A DNA stretch of 38,934 nt from an uncultured Prevotellaceae bacterium (GTDB taxonomy: Bacteria > Bacteroidota > Bacteroidia > Bacteroidales > Bacteroidaceae). Both the position numbers and the translations under genes were made by a program. Positions 31,698 to 38,358 of the stretch are shown one piece after another (positions within the stretch are counted from its first letter, which is position 1; every line of letters begins with the position of its first letter). The DNA lies in NCBI GenBank assembly GCA_946415705.1, contig CAMKTN010000022.1:1-38934 (forward strand). The letters are read 5' to 3'. The notes beneath the pieces were generated by a model. That model was given only the letters and a program-made list of their open reading frames with translations, was not told where the DNA came from and made no database searches.

Positions 31698-32915
31698 ATG
31701 AAAAATTTTATCTTATCTTCTGTCTTTGTTATGGCATGTAGTACACTTCAAGCTCAAGTCTTTGTGGATTCTGTCGGACACGTAGGTGTAGGGACGCAAA
31801 CAAATAGCAGAAATTCCCTTTATGTCTATGGCAGTGATGATGGTATAAAGTGTACTGCTGGAAATCAGGCATGCAGCTATGCAACAGCTGTAGAAGGTAT
31901 TACATATAATAAAGGAGCAGGTACAACTTATGGCGTTCAGGGCATTGGTGCATGGTATGGTTCACATCATGGAACTAGTTTTGGAATATATGGATGTGCA
32001 TACGGTTCAGATAACGGTATGAACTACGGCGTCTATGGTGCTGTCCTGCCCATGGTCTATGGGGCGGGTATTTATGGCGCGTCCACGTCCTATAATACAC
32101 TAACATCTTTTAATACGCACTATGCAGGCTACTTTGATGGCGGCGTTCATGTTCAGGGGGATGTGACAGTCACAGGTGTTGTCACACAACCATCGGCCTC
32201 CGCTTCCAGTAACCATGTTTTATCGACTTTGCAAGATTCATATCGTCAAACATCTGTCGCAAATCTCTTTGGGATTTTGAGACCGGAAGTTTACCTGATA
32301 AACAGACTCCCTGCAGAATATAGCGAAAAGGGAGTTGCACAAACTATCTTAGCAGATTCTGCCATCCAAACGATGCCCAAAGAGATGAAGCTTACGAAAA
32401 TGGAGGAACAAGTACGCAGTAAGCAGCACTATGGTCTCTCTGCAGAACAGCTGGAAGAGGTGTTCCCGGATTTAGTGTATGAACAGGAGGATGGGACAAA
32501 GAGTATTAATTATGTGGAGATGGTGCCGATCCTCGTGCAGGCTATCAATGAGCTGAATGCAAAGATTGAAACGTTGGAGAATAAGGAAGAGGCTACGACA
32601 AAGAAAGCTATGCAACCTGCGACTGATAACAGCAACAATGAAGAGAAGCTATTGTTGCTCTCCCTCAGTCAGAACAAACCGAACCCCTTCTCCAACAGTA
32701 CAACCATCGAAGTATGCATCCCCGAGGATGTGCAGAAGGCTTTTATCTATGTCTATGATCTGGAGGGCAAGAAGGTGGAACAGGTGGATGTCACTGCTCG
32801 TGGCAAGCAAAACATCCAACTCACCTCCGCCAAGCTCACCGATGGTATGTACCTATATAGCCTTATCGCGGATGGGAAGGTAGTAGAGACAAGAAGAATG
32901 ATTGTGGAAAAGTAA
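31698..32915 (+). CDS. Secreted S74-chaperone-like protein with T9SS type A sorting domain
   Basis: A 405-residue exported protein. After the signal peptide (to about 19, TLQAQ) comes a Gly/Tyr-rich tail-fibre-like region (about 20-150, with recurring YGVYGA, GIYGC, YGVQGIG units). An S74-type intramolecular-chaperone-like domain (about 172-295) follows, containing HYGLSAEQLEEVFPDLV and KSINYVEMVPILVQAINELN. A short linker and a full type A T9SS sorting domain (about 322-405, LSQNKPNPFSNSTTIEVCIP to ETRRMIVEK) end the protein. It is probably a surface adhesin-like fibre. The start at 31698 is preferred over 31650, which lies in a hairpin. It lies in a likely operon with DUF3244 upstream and the C25 peptidase 12 bp downstream. 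Confidence 0.83.
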   Translation: MKNFILSSVFVMACSTLQAQVFVDSVGHVGVGTQTNSRNSLYVYGSDDGIKCTAGNQACSYATAVEGITYNKGAGTTYGVQGIGAWYGSHHGTSFGIYGCAYGSDNGMNYGVYGAVLPMVYGAGIYGASTSYNTLTSFNTHYAGYFDGGVHVQGDVTVTGVVTQPSASASSNHVLSTLQDSYRQTSVANLFGILRPEVYLINRLPAEYSEKGVAQTILADSAIQTMPKEMKLTKMEEQVRSKQHYGLSAEQLEEVFPDLVYEQEDGTKSINYVEMVPILVQAINELNAKIETLENKEEATTKKAMQPATDNSNNEEKLLLLSLSQNKPNPFSNSTTIEVCIPEDVQKAFIYVYDLEGKKVEQVDVTARGKQNIQLTSAKLTDGMYLYSLIADGKVVETRRMIVEK

Positions 32916-32927
32916 AAAAACATAGCT

Positions 32928-35240
32928 ATGAAAAAGAGTTTGTTATTTGCGATTGTTGTATTCATGCATGAACTTACAATAGGTCAAACATTGGTAAAAC
33001 TCAGCGATGATTTCTCCATTCCTAACAACAGTTCTATTTCGCCAAGAAGAATTATTAAAGAAATAGAAGGAGGGATTAAAGTATCATATGAATTTGACTT
33101 TGTTGAAAAAATTGCTGATGACACTTTCAGTAACGCATCAATAATCCGAATAGCTGACTTTGGTTTTTATGGAGAAATGGAAGCCCCGGCTTTACCACTA
33201 AGAATAGACCGGTTCTCTTTTTCTGGACATGAATGCAAAGTAAACATTATAGATAGTGCGTATATTGAACTTCCAATGGAAATCAGTCCAGTAAGACCTC
33301 CAATGGAAAATGGCATAAGCAAGGGGCCTAAGAATCTATTTATAAAACCAATCAAACCATATATTGGATTCTTTCCTAAAAGTGCGATTTCCTATACGAT
33401 AAATGCATACCGTACTCAGTATATAGTGGATATTCATGTCATGCCTGTACAATATGACTATCAGAGAAAGAAGGTAAGAATATTTACTAGGCTTTCTTAT
33501 TTAGTCGAGAATGGACAACATGATTTTGGGCAACAAAGTCATGCTTATTTAAAGAATGATGACATTTTTCTTTCGAATGTAGTATTGAATCCTAGTAAAA
33601 TGTCCTCTAATATGAAAACCATTTCATCAGAAATAGAGATACCAGGTTTTCTTATCATTTCAACACCCTTGTTTTCCAACGCTGTTACCAAGTTGGCAGA
33701 ATGGAAGCGCACAATTGGTTTTAATGTAAAAGTCGTTATGAAAAATACTTGGACTGAAGCTGAGGTGAGAAATGCTATTGCATCAGCGAATATTAATGAT
33801 TCCCTACATTATTTACTTATCGTTGGTGATTATGAACAAGTTCCAGGTAAAATGGTTTCTGACTCTATCTATACTTCTGACGGATGGAAGCATTATACAT
33901 ACACTACTGACTATTATTATGGGTGTTTGCAACAAAACATATATCCAACCATCAGAAGAGGAAGATTATCTGTTTCATCTTCAAACGAAGCCATGACGGT
34001 GGTTGATAAAATTCTACAATATGAACAAGCACCTATTACCCAACAAAGTTTCTATGATACAGGATTAAATTGTGCATATTTTCAGGATGATGATAGAAAT
34101 TGCTATGAAGATGTCAGATTTACGCTTACCTCAGAAAATATTCGAGATTATTTAGTTAATGAAAAAGGGAAAAACATCAATAGAGTATATACTACGGAAG
34201 ACAATGTCTATCCCAATTTTTGGAATAATACGTATTACGGTTTTGATAATCAGCTCGCTTTCATTCCTGCAGAATTATGGCGCCTTTATGGTTTCCAATG
34301 GGATGGTGACGCAGCAGATATTCAGAATTCCATAAATGATGGCGTTTTCTATGTACTTCACAGAGACCACGGACAGATTGGAGGATGGTGGAAACCCGCA
34401 TTTTCTATCATTGATGTCAATGAACTAACTAATGGAAAGAAACTACCTATTGTATTCAGTATGAACTGTCGTACAGGTCGTTACAATGGTGTAACATGCT
34501 TTGCAGAAGCCTTTTTGAGAAATGGAAATGGAGGCTGCGTTGCTATTTATGCAGCCTCAGAAACGAGCTTTTCAGGATATAATGATGCACTAACTATAGG
34601 TATGTTTGATGCGATTTGGCCGTCTTCTGGTTTTTTCAAATCCTTTCCTTTTTCAAACACGATATCCCTTTCTTCTACTCCTGCATATAAATTGGGTGAC
34701 ATTTTAGATATTGGCTTATCTCAAATATCCACTATCTACGACTATGGGAATAATTCAATAGTACTTAAACATACAAAAGAAATATTTCACTGTTTTGGGG
34801 ATCCATCAATGGAAATATACACTGAAAAGCCCACAATCTTCAGCAATGTTTCTTATTCTGTTGAAAACAATGTGATAAACGTCTTTGTTCCAGAAAGTGG
34901 AAAAATAACATTTTACGCGCCCATAACAGGAGATATTGCTTCTTTTGAAGGGGCATGTATTCAGTATCCTTATAGTTCAGACTTGCGAATCTCAATAACC
35001 AAACACAACAAAATCCCACTCATTATTGAAGCAGGAACCTTATGCCTTCAGAATACCACGATTGGAGATAATGTATCTTATGAGTCCGACACGATAAAAG
35101 TTGGTGAAAATGTTACTACAATAAAACCAAAAGGTGAAGTAAGAATATCAAGAGGAACAACTAGCCTAAAAGGAAAAACGATAGAATTATCGTCTGGAAC
35201 GACAGTAGAGTTAGGAGCACAATTGAAGATAAACGAATAA
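32928..35240 (+). CDS. Gingipain-like C25 family cysteine peptidase
   Basis: A 770-residue secreted protease related to gingipains. The signal peptide is 1-19. A propeptide-like beta region (about 20-215) precedes the caspase-like catalytic domain (about 238-650), with FLIISTPLFSNAV, YLLIVGDYEQVPG, FYVLHRDHGQ (probable catalytic His481) and SMNCRTGRYN (catalytic Cys514). An Ig-like segment follows (about 655-700). The end (about 705-770, LCLQNTTIGDNVSYESDTI..., then GTTSLKGKTIELSSGTTVEL) looks like a short beta-helical repeat and is not a standard T9SS type A or B tail. AT-rich throughout. Substrate and processing are unknown; export by T9SS is inferred from the family. Confidence 0.88.
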   Translation: MKKSLLFAIVVFMHELTIGQTLVKLSDDFSIPNNSSISPRRIIKEIEGGIKVSYEFDFVEKIADDTFSNASIIRIADFGFYGEMEAPALPLRIDRFSFSGHECKVNIIDSAYIELPMEISPVRPPMENGISKGPKNLFIKPIKPYIGFFPKSAISYTINAYRTQYIVDIHVMPVQYDYQRKKVRIFTRLSYLVENGQHDFGQQSHAYLKNDDIFLSNVVLNPSKMSSNMKTISSEIEIPGFLIISTPLFSNAVTKLAEWKRTIGFNVKVVMKNTWTEAEVRNAIASANINDSLHYLLIVGDYEQVPGKMVSDSIYTSDGWKHYTYTTDYYYGCLQQNIYPTIRRGRLSVSSSNEAMTVVDKILQYEQAPITQQSFYDTGLNCAYFQDDDRNCYEDVRFTLTSENIRDYLVNEKGKNINRVYTTEDNVYPNFWNNTYYGFDNQLAFIPAELWRLYGFQWDGDAADIQNSINDGVFYVLHRDHGQIGGWWKPAFSIIDVNELTNGKKLPIVFSMNCRTGRYNGVTCFAEAFLRNGNGGCVAIYAASETSFSGYNDALTIGMFDAIWPSSGFFKSFPFSNTISLSSTPAYKLGDILDIGLSQISTIYDYGNNSIVLKHTKEIFHCFGDPSMEIYTEKPTIFSNVSYSVENNVINVFVPESGKITFYAPITGDIASFEGACIQYPYSSDLRISITKHNKIPLIIEAGTLCLQNTTIGDNVSYESDTIKVGENVTTIKPKGEVRISRGTTSLKGKTIELSSGTTVELGAQLKINE

Positions 35241-35373
35241 ACATCAATAACTGCATTATTTCTTTTATAGTTTATCACATGATATACCACTACATCGGTA
35301 ATAATGTTAAAATATTAAAAACTTGAGCCGATAATAATAATACTTGCATCAAATGAACTATATTTGAAAAAAT
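35241..35373 (+). promoter_or_regulatory. AT-rich gap with a promoter box next to the start codon
   Basis: TATATTTG (35359-35366) matches TAnnTTTG only 7 bp before the ATG at 35374, which would give a leader of 0-3 nt (leaderless). No TTTG is at the -33 position. AATACTTGC at 35340-35348 is a weaker alternative. Confidence 0.4.
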
Positions 35374-36246
35374 ATGAAAAAACTAGCGCTTGTTACATTA
35401 ATATTTGGAGTGTCCATAAGTGTGATACATTCACAAGATTTGTCAATGTTTGGCAATTATACAGAATGGCAATATGCGCAATATAATGGCGATGTGTGTG
35501 TGAGTGTAGAACCTAATGCTATAATAGATGATGATCAAAATGGTATTCTAGAGATTGGAGGTATAAAGTATCATCAATTATATCAGATTATGCGATTAGA
35601 TGCAGACTATGGATGGACCATCTTTGAACTTGGTGAACCTCTTGGTATTAGAGAAGAAAATGGAAAAGTATATGTCTTATATGATGATTTCATGAAGCAA
35701 ACAGAACGCATCTCGAAGAACGACTTGAATACTGTACCGATACCTTATCAAAAGGTGTCAGAAAACGAATTACTACTATATGATTTTACACTACAGCCAG
35801 GTGACTTATATCCGACTTCTGCTGCCTATGAGGAGATCTTTGTTAATGAAGTGGAAATGATAGTCACAGATGATAGAATGTGTAGAAAACTTTTTACGTT
35901 GACCAATGGGCTCCAGATATTGGAGGGCGTAGGATGTATAAACCCAAGGTGTGCTGGTTTTACATTTAGCTACTTACTTTTTTATTTGTATCCTCATGAG
36001 GCTTGGAAACATTATAATAACCTTTTTCAATATCGATTATATGAATACCGAAAGGATGGAAAGAGTGTCTATTTGCATCCAGATTCTGTGAACCGGCTTA
36101 CAAGTGTGAAAAAAGTCTCTGCCTCTCAAATCGCAAATAATAAATCCTTAAATAGTAAATGCTACGACCTCTCCGGCCGTCGCCTCACCACTCCGCCCAC
36201 TCATGGCATCTATATCCGCGATGGGAAGAAGGTGGTGGTGAGGTAG
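35374..36246 (+). CDS. Secreted protein with Prevotella-style T9SS tail
   Basis: A 290-residue exported protein of unknown function. The signal peptide ends near residue 20 (SVIHSQ). The body is beta-rich with aromatic-Asp patterns (GNYTEWQYAQYNGDVCVSVEP, DDDQNGILEIGGIKYHQLYQ), also seen in other Bacteroidetes secreted proteins. The C terminus, CYDLSGRRLTTPPTHGIYI followed by RDGKKVVVR, is a clear sorting tail. Base composition changes sharply at the tail: 35521-35600 is 22/80 GC (28%), 36061-36140 is 32/80 (40%), and an 80-nt piece of the tail is 49/80 (61%). The tail module thus seems to have a different origin from the body. It is last in the AT-rich block. Confidence 0.78.
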   Translation: MKKLALVTLIFGVSISVIHSQDLSMFGNYTEWQYAQYNGDVCVSVEPNAIIDDDQNGILEIGGIKYHQLYQIMRLDADYGWTIFELGEPLGIREENGKVYVLYDDFMKQTERISKNDLNTVPIPYQKVSENELLLYDFTLQPGDLYPTSAAYEEIFVNEVEMIVTDDRMCRKLFTLTNGLQILEGVGCINPRCAGFTFSYLLFYLYPHEAWKHYNNLFQYRLYEYRKDGKSVYLHPDSVNRLTSVKKVSASQIANNKSLNSKCYDLSGRRLTTPPTHGIYIRDGKKVVVR

Positions 36247-36310
36247 GAGGATTACGGAACTACGGAATCACGGAACTATGGAATAACGAATCTACGGAGC
36301 TACGGAAAAT
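36247..36310. repeat. Octamer array after the T9SS-tailed gene
   Basis: ACGGAACT, ACGGAATC, ACGGAACT, ATGGAATA, ACGAATCT, ACGGAGCT, ACGGAAAA: consecutive 8-bp units starting a few bases after the stop codon. Confidence 0.85.
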
Positions 36311-36377
36311 GGAAGAGTAGCGAATAAAGATTTTCGGACGATAATCACGTTATGAGTCCTTAAAAAATACATGAAGT

Positions 36378-36409
36378 TTTGGGCGGTTCAAAGAAATGGA
36401 GTAACTTTG
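36378..36409 (+). promoter_or_regulatory. Promoter of the candidate structured RNA
   Basis: TTTG (36378-36381), 20 bp, TAACTTTG (36402-36409): full consensus. Transcription would start near 36414-36416, about 245 nt before the next start codon. Confidence 0.8.
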
Positions 36410-36415
36410 CGCCCA

Positions 36416-36577
36416 GATTGAGCAACCGCAGCTTTCTTGATATCTTCTCGAACGGCTAATTCAATAAGATCATTCTCAGAAAGACGGCTGCCGGCTCACG
36501 CATCCTTACGGAAGCGTGGGCTTTGGCAGTTATAACAGACTGAGAATTGGCTTTAGCCGGCCAGAGAAGATTTTTGT
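36416..36577 (+). ncRNA. Candidate structured RNA, nested rod-like fold
   Basis: No ORF. Complementary segments nest in order: ATCTTCTC (36442-36449) with GAGAAGAT (36564-36571); CGGCTAA (36453-36459) with TTAGCCG (36553-36559); ATTCTCAG (36472-36479) with CTGAGAAT (36540-36547); CTGCC with GGCAG; and a CACGCATCC/GGAAGCGTG hairpin with a TTAC loop. A T-rich TTTTTG follows the outer stem, as after a terminator. A rod with internal loops recalls 6S RNA, but I do not recognise the family. Alternatives are a 5' leader regulating the gene at 36662, or a decayed MITE-like inverted repeat. Confidence 0.5.
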
Positions 36578-36661
36578 TATTAACTCTCCAAAATACAGCC
36601 CCACGCTCTCCGTTTTTCCATCATCCTCTTTTTATCATCTTTTTAATTCGTATATAGGAAT

Positions 36662-37195
36662 ATGAATATCAACGGAGAAGACCTGGGAGAACTGGGAGGA
36701 CTCGGCGATGTGCTGCCCGCCGAGGTCCTGAAGAAACTGAATGAGTTGCTGGAGCGCCTGCACCAGACAGAGCACCCCAACCATGGCGGCAATATCATTA
36801 ACATCTATGCGTCGGGCAGCCAGCATGTGGACAGGGTGGAGAACCAGTATATAGACTCACCCCCCCGCCCCCTCTCTTTCAAAGAGGGGGAGATTAGGGA
36901 TGGGAGAACAGAGGGGAATGCTATGCCCGAAGCGCTGAGCACGGAGGCGGCGATGGAGCTATGGCAGAAAGTCCTGGAGGCGGGATATGTGGATGACCGC
37001 TATCAGCCGGCCATCTCACGAACGCAGTCTGCCATCTTGGCCGATGAGATGGCCGTGCGGCTGAGCATCAAAGATAAATGGAAAGCTTTTGAGACGCTGT
37101 GGAACCGGCGCAATATGTACCGCGACTACCACGATGCCCTTGACCAGCGACAGTCTCTGCAATTCCGCGATACGCTGAGAGCCTTGTTCCGATAG
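36662..37195 (+). CDS. Hypothetical protein with in-frame palindromic insert
   Basis: A 177-residue protein I do not recognise. The N terminus is acidic and helical (LPAEVLKKLNELLERLHQ), followed by a beta-like NIINIYASGSQHVDRVENQYI segment also seen in small Prevotella hypotheticals. The C-terminal half is helical and charged (ALSTEAAMELWQKVLEAGYVDD..., AILADEMAVRLSIKDKWKAFETLW). Residues about 67-83 (SPPRPLSFKEGEIRDGRTE) are encoded by a C/G-block palindrome (36859-36906) and look inserted. No signal peptide. It lies 66 bp upstream of the palindrome-flanked promoter of the replication-like gene, and downstream of the structured RNA, whose promoter may drive it. Confidence 0.65.
   Translation: MNINGEDLGELGGLGDVLPAEVLKKLNELLERLHQTEHPNHGGNIINIYASGSQHVDRVENQYIDSPPRPLSFKEGEIRDGRTEGNAMPEALSTEAAMELWQKVLEAGYVDDRYQPAISRTQSAILADEMAVRLSIKDKWKAFETLWNRRNMYRDYHDALDQRQSLQFRDTLRALFR
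36859..36906. repeat. C/G-block palindrome inside the hypothetical gene
   Basis: CCCCCTCTCTTT-CAAAGAGGGGG-type hairpin followed by AGATTAGGGATGGGAG: the same layout as 27757-27800 (hairpin, then TTAGGGG-like tail). Translated in frame. Confidence 0.75.
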
Positions 37196-37223
37196 GAATC
37201 TCTAACGGGATCACGAGGTACAT

Positions 37224-37284
37224 TATACCCCCTACATATACGTGCATTGTAGGGGGTATATTCTTGTGGCTTGTCATACCTTTG
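37224..37284 (+). promoter_or_regulatory. Promoter preceded by a 13-bp perfect inverted repeat
   Basis: TATACCCCCTACA (37224-37236) and TGTAGGGGGTATA (37248-37260) are perfect inverse copies around 11 bp. They lie just upstream of the -7 box TACCTTTG (37277-37284) and cover the position where a -33 element would be. An operator or activator site is likely; a terminator for the upstream gene is less likely because no T run follows. Confidence 0.7.
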
Positions 37285-37320
37285 CGGCGATTCGTTAACC
37301 CTCAAACAAGAAAGACAGAA

Positions 37321-37938
37321 ATGAAAGCAACGAAAGAAAGTAGCAAAGAAAGAAAAGAAAGCAAAGAAAGTAAGAAGGCTGTTGTTGTTGCTGAGGCCTT
37401 AAAAACAACAACAACAACCAACGCGGGCGCGCGAGAATACCCGAAGGACCAGCCCCTGGAGGTGGTCACGGAGGCGGACCTGCAGTACTTCGTGGAGATC
37501 TTCAACGGGGAGATGTGCCGTATGCAGGCCGTCATTCCCGCCATCGACACGCTCGACAGCGTATGCCGCCACCAGCTGAGGGCGCTGCTGCGCAAATACC
37601 CCATGGCGAAGCTGGAGAAGATGGCGACGATGGCGGCCGAGAGCGACTTCCTCAACGGCGGCGGGCAGCGCGGCTTCAAGGCGGATCTGGAGTGGCTGAC
37701 GCGCGAGGCGAACTTCCTGAAGGTCGTCAACGGCAAGTACAGCAACATCCCCGCACACCGCCGGTGGCGCGACCCCGCCATCGTGCGTGCCGAGACGGAG
37801 GCGCAGCGCCGCGAGCTCGTGCGTGAGGTGGAACAGGAGATGCACGAGCAGCGGGAGAGAGACTACGCGTACCGCCGCCAGAATGCCGCCACCGTAGAAG
37901 AGATCCGTGCCATCCTCGGGGACCGTTGTGTAATATGA
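37321..37938 (+). CDS. Replication-protein-like C-terminal domain with low-complexity N terminus
   Basis: A 205-residue protein. The first ~40 residues are low complexity (Lys/Glu/Ser repeats, then TTTTT). Residues about 55-145 resemble the C-terminal domain of Bacteroidetes phage or plasmid replication proteins: an HQLRALLRKYPMAKLEKMATMAAESDFLNGG helix pair, then GFKADLEWLTREANFLKVVNGKYSN. A charged C-terminal helix follows. The usual N-terminal winged-helix DNA-binding domain is absent, so it may be a truncated or repurposed form. Start at 37321 is preferred over the in-frame 37264 start because the promoter is at 37277-37284. The stop overlaps the DUF4248 start (ATGA, 37935-37938). Confidence 0.65.
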   Translation: MKATKESSKERKESKESKKAVVVAEALKTTTTTNAGAREYPKDQPLEVVTEADLQYFVEIFNGEMCRMQAVIPAIDTLDSVCRHQLRALLRKYPMAKLEKMATMAAESDFLNGGGQRGFKADLEWLTREANFLKVVNGKYSNIPAHRRWRDPAIVRAETEAQRRELVREVEQEMHEQRERDYAYRRQNAATVEEIRAILGDRCVI

Positions 37939-38165
37939 TAGCTCCAATCTCTTACCCCCAGCCGCGCCCTTATGGTAAGGGTGAGCTGGCAGCGATGTAC
38001 TACCCCGACAGCAGCCCGTCATGGGCGCTGCGACTCTTCAACGCCGACCTGCGCCGTATGCCGGGCCTCACGGACACGCTGCGCGCCCGTGGCTGGCGAC
38101 CCTCCGCACGTCTGCTCCGCACGGACTGGGTGCGCATCATCTTCGATGCCATAGGACCGCCGTAG
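37935..38165 (+). CDS. DUF4248 family protein
   Basis: A 76-residue basic protein (YGKGELAAMYYPDSSPSWALRLF, then DLRRMPGLTDTLRARGWRPSARLLRTDWVRIIFDAIGPP) matching DUF4248, a small Bacteroidales family of unknown function. Family members typically lie next to HU_rel histone-like genes and VirE- or replication-like genes, as here. The helical, Arg-rich layout suggests a small DNA-associated adaptor, which is inference. The ATG at 37935 overlaps the upstream stop by 4 bp, so translation is coupled. The HU_rel gene follows after a long regulatory gap. Confidence 0.88.
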   Translation: MIAPISYPQPRPYGKGELAAMYYPDSSPSWALRLFNADLRRMPGLTDTLRARGWRPSARLLRTDWVRIIFDAIGPP

Positions 38166-38166
38166 G

Positions 38167-38240
38167 AATTGAGAATTGAGAATTGAAAATTGACAATTGA
38201 CAATTGAAAATTGAAAGATTGCAAAATTGAAAGAGTGAAA
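38167..38240. repeat. Heptamer array (AATTGAN) after DUF4248
   Basis: AATTGAG, AATTGAG, AATTGAA, AATTGAC, AATTGAC, AATTGAA, AATTGAA, then decaying copies to about 38240. One of the clearest 7-bp-period arrays. Confidence 0.92.
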
Positions 38241-38243
38241 AAA

Positions 38244-38320
38244 TAAGTGACGGAACGGGTGATTAAGTGACGGAACGTGTAGTGAACGTGCGTTGTGCGG
38301 CATGGCACATCGTACCTTTG
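38244..38320 (+). promoter_or_regulatory. HU_rel promoter with phased direct repeats
   Basis: TAAGTGACGGAACG occurs at 38244-38257 and exactly again at 38264-38277 (20-bp spacing, two helical turns). A looser AGTGAACG copy follows at about 38281-38288. The -7 box TACCTTTG is at 38313-38320 and its -33 region is only partly matched (GTTG near 38292). The layout suggests an activator-dependent promoter. Confidence 0.6.
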
Positions 38321-38358
38321 CACTCGCAAAAGGACGGAGGCCTGTCCGACCCACTGCG

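Noticed and set aside
36416..36577. tmRNA, RNase P RNA or SRP RNA
   Set aside because: None of the conserved segments (tRNA-like ends, P4 core, GGAA SRP hairpin) is present; only a 6S-like overall rod remains possible.
37225..37259. Intrinsic terminator of the hypothetical gene
   Set aside because: Strong stem but no T run on either strand; position relative to the promoter favours a binding site.
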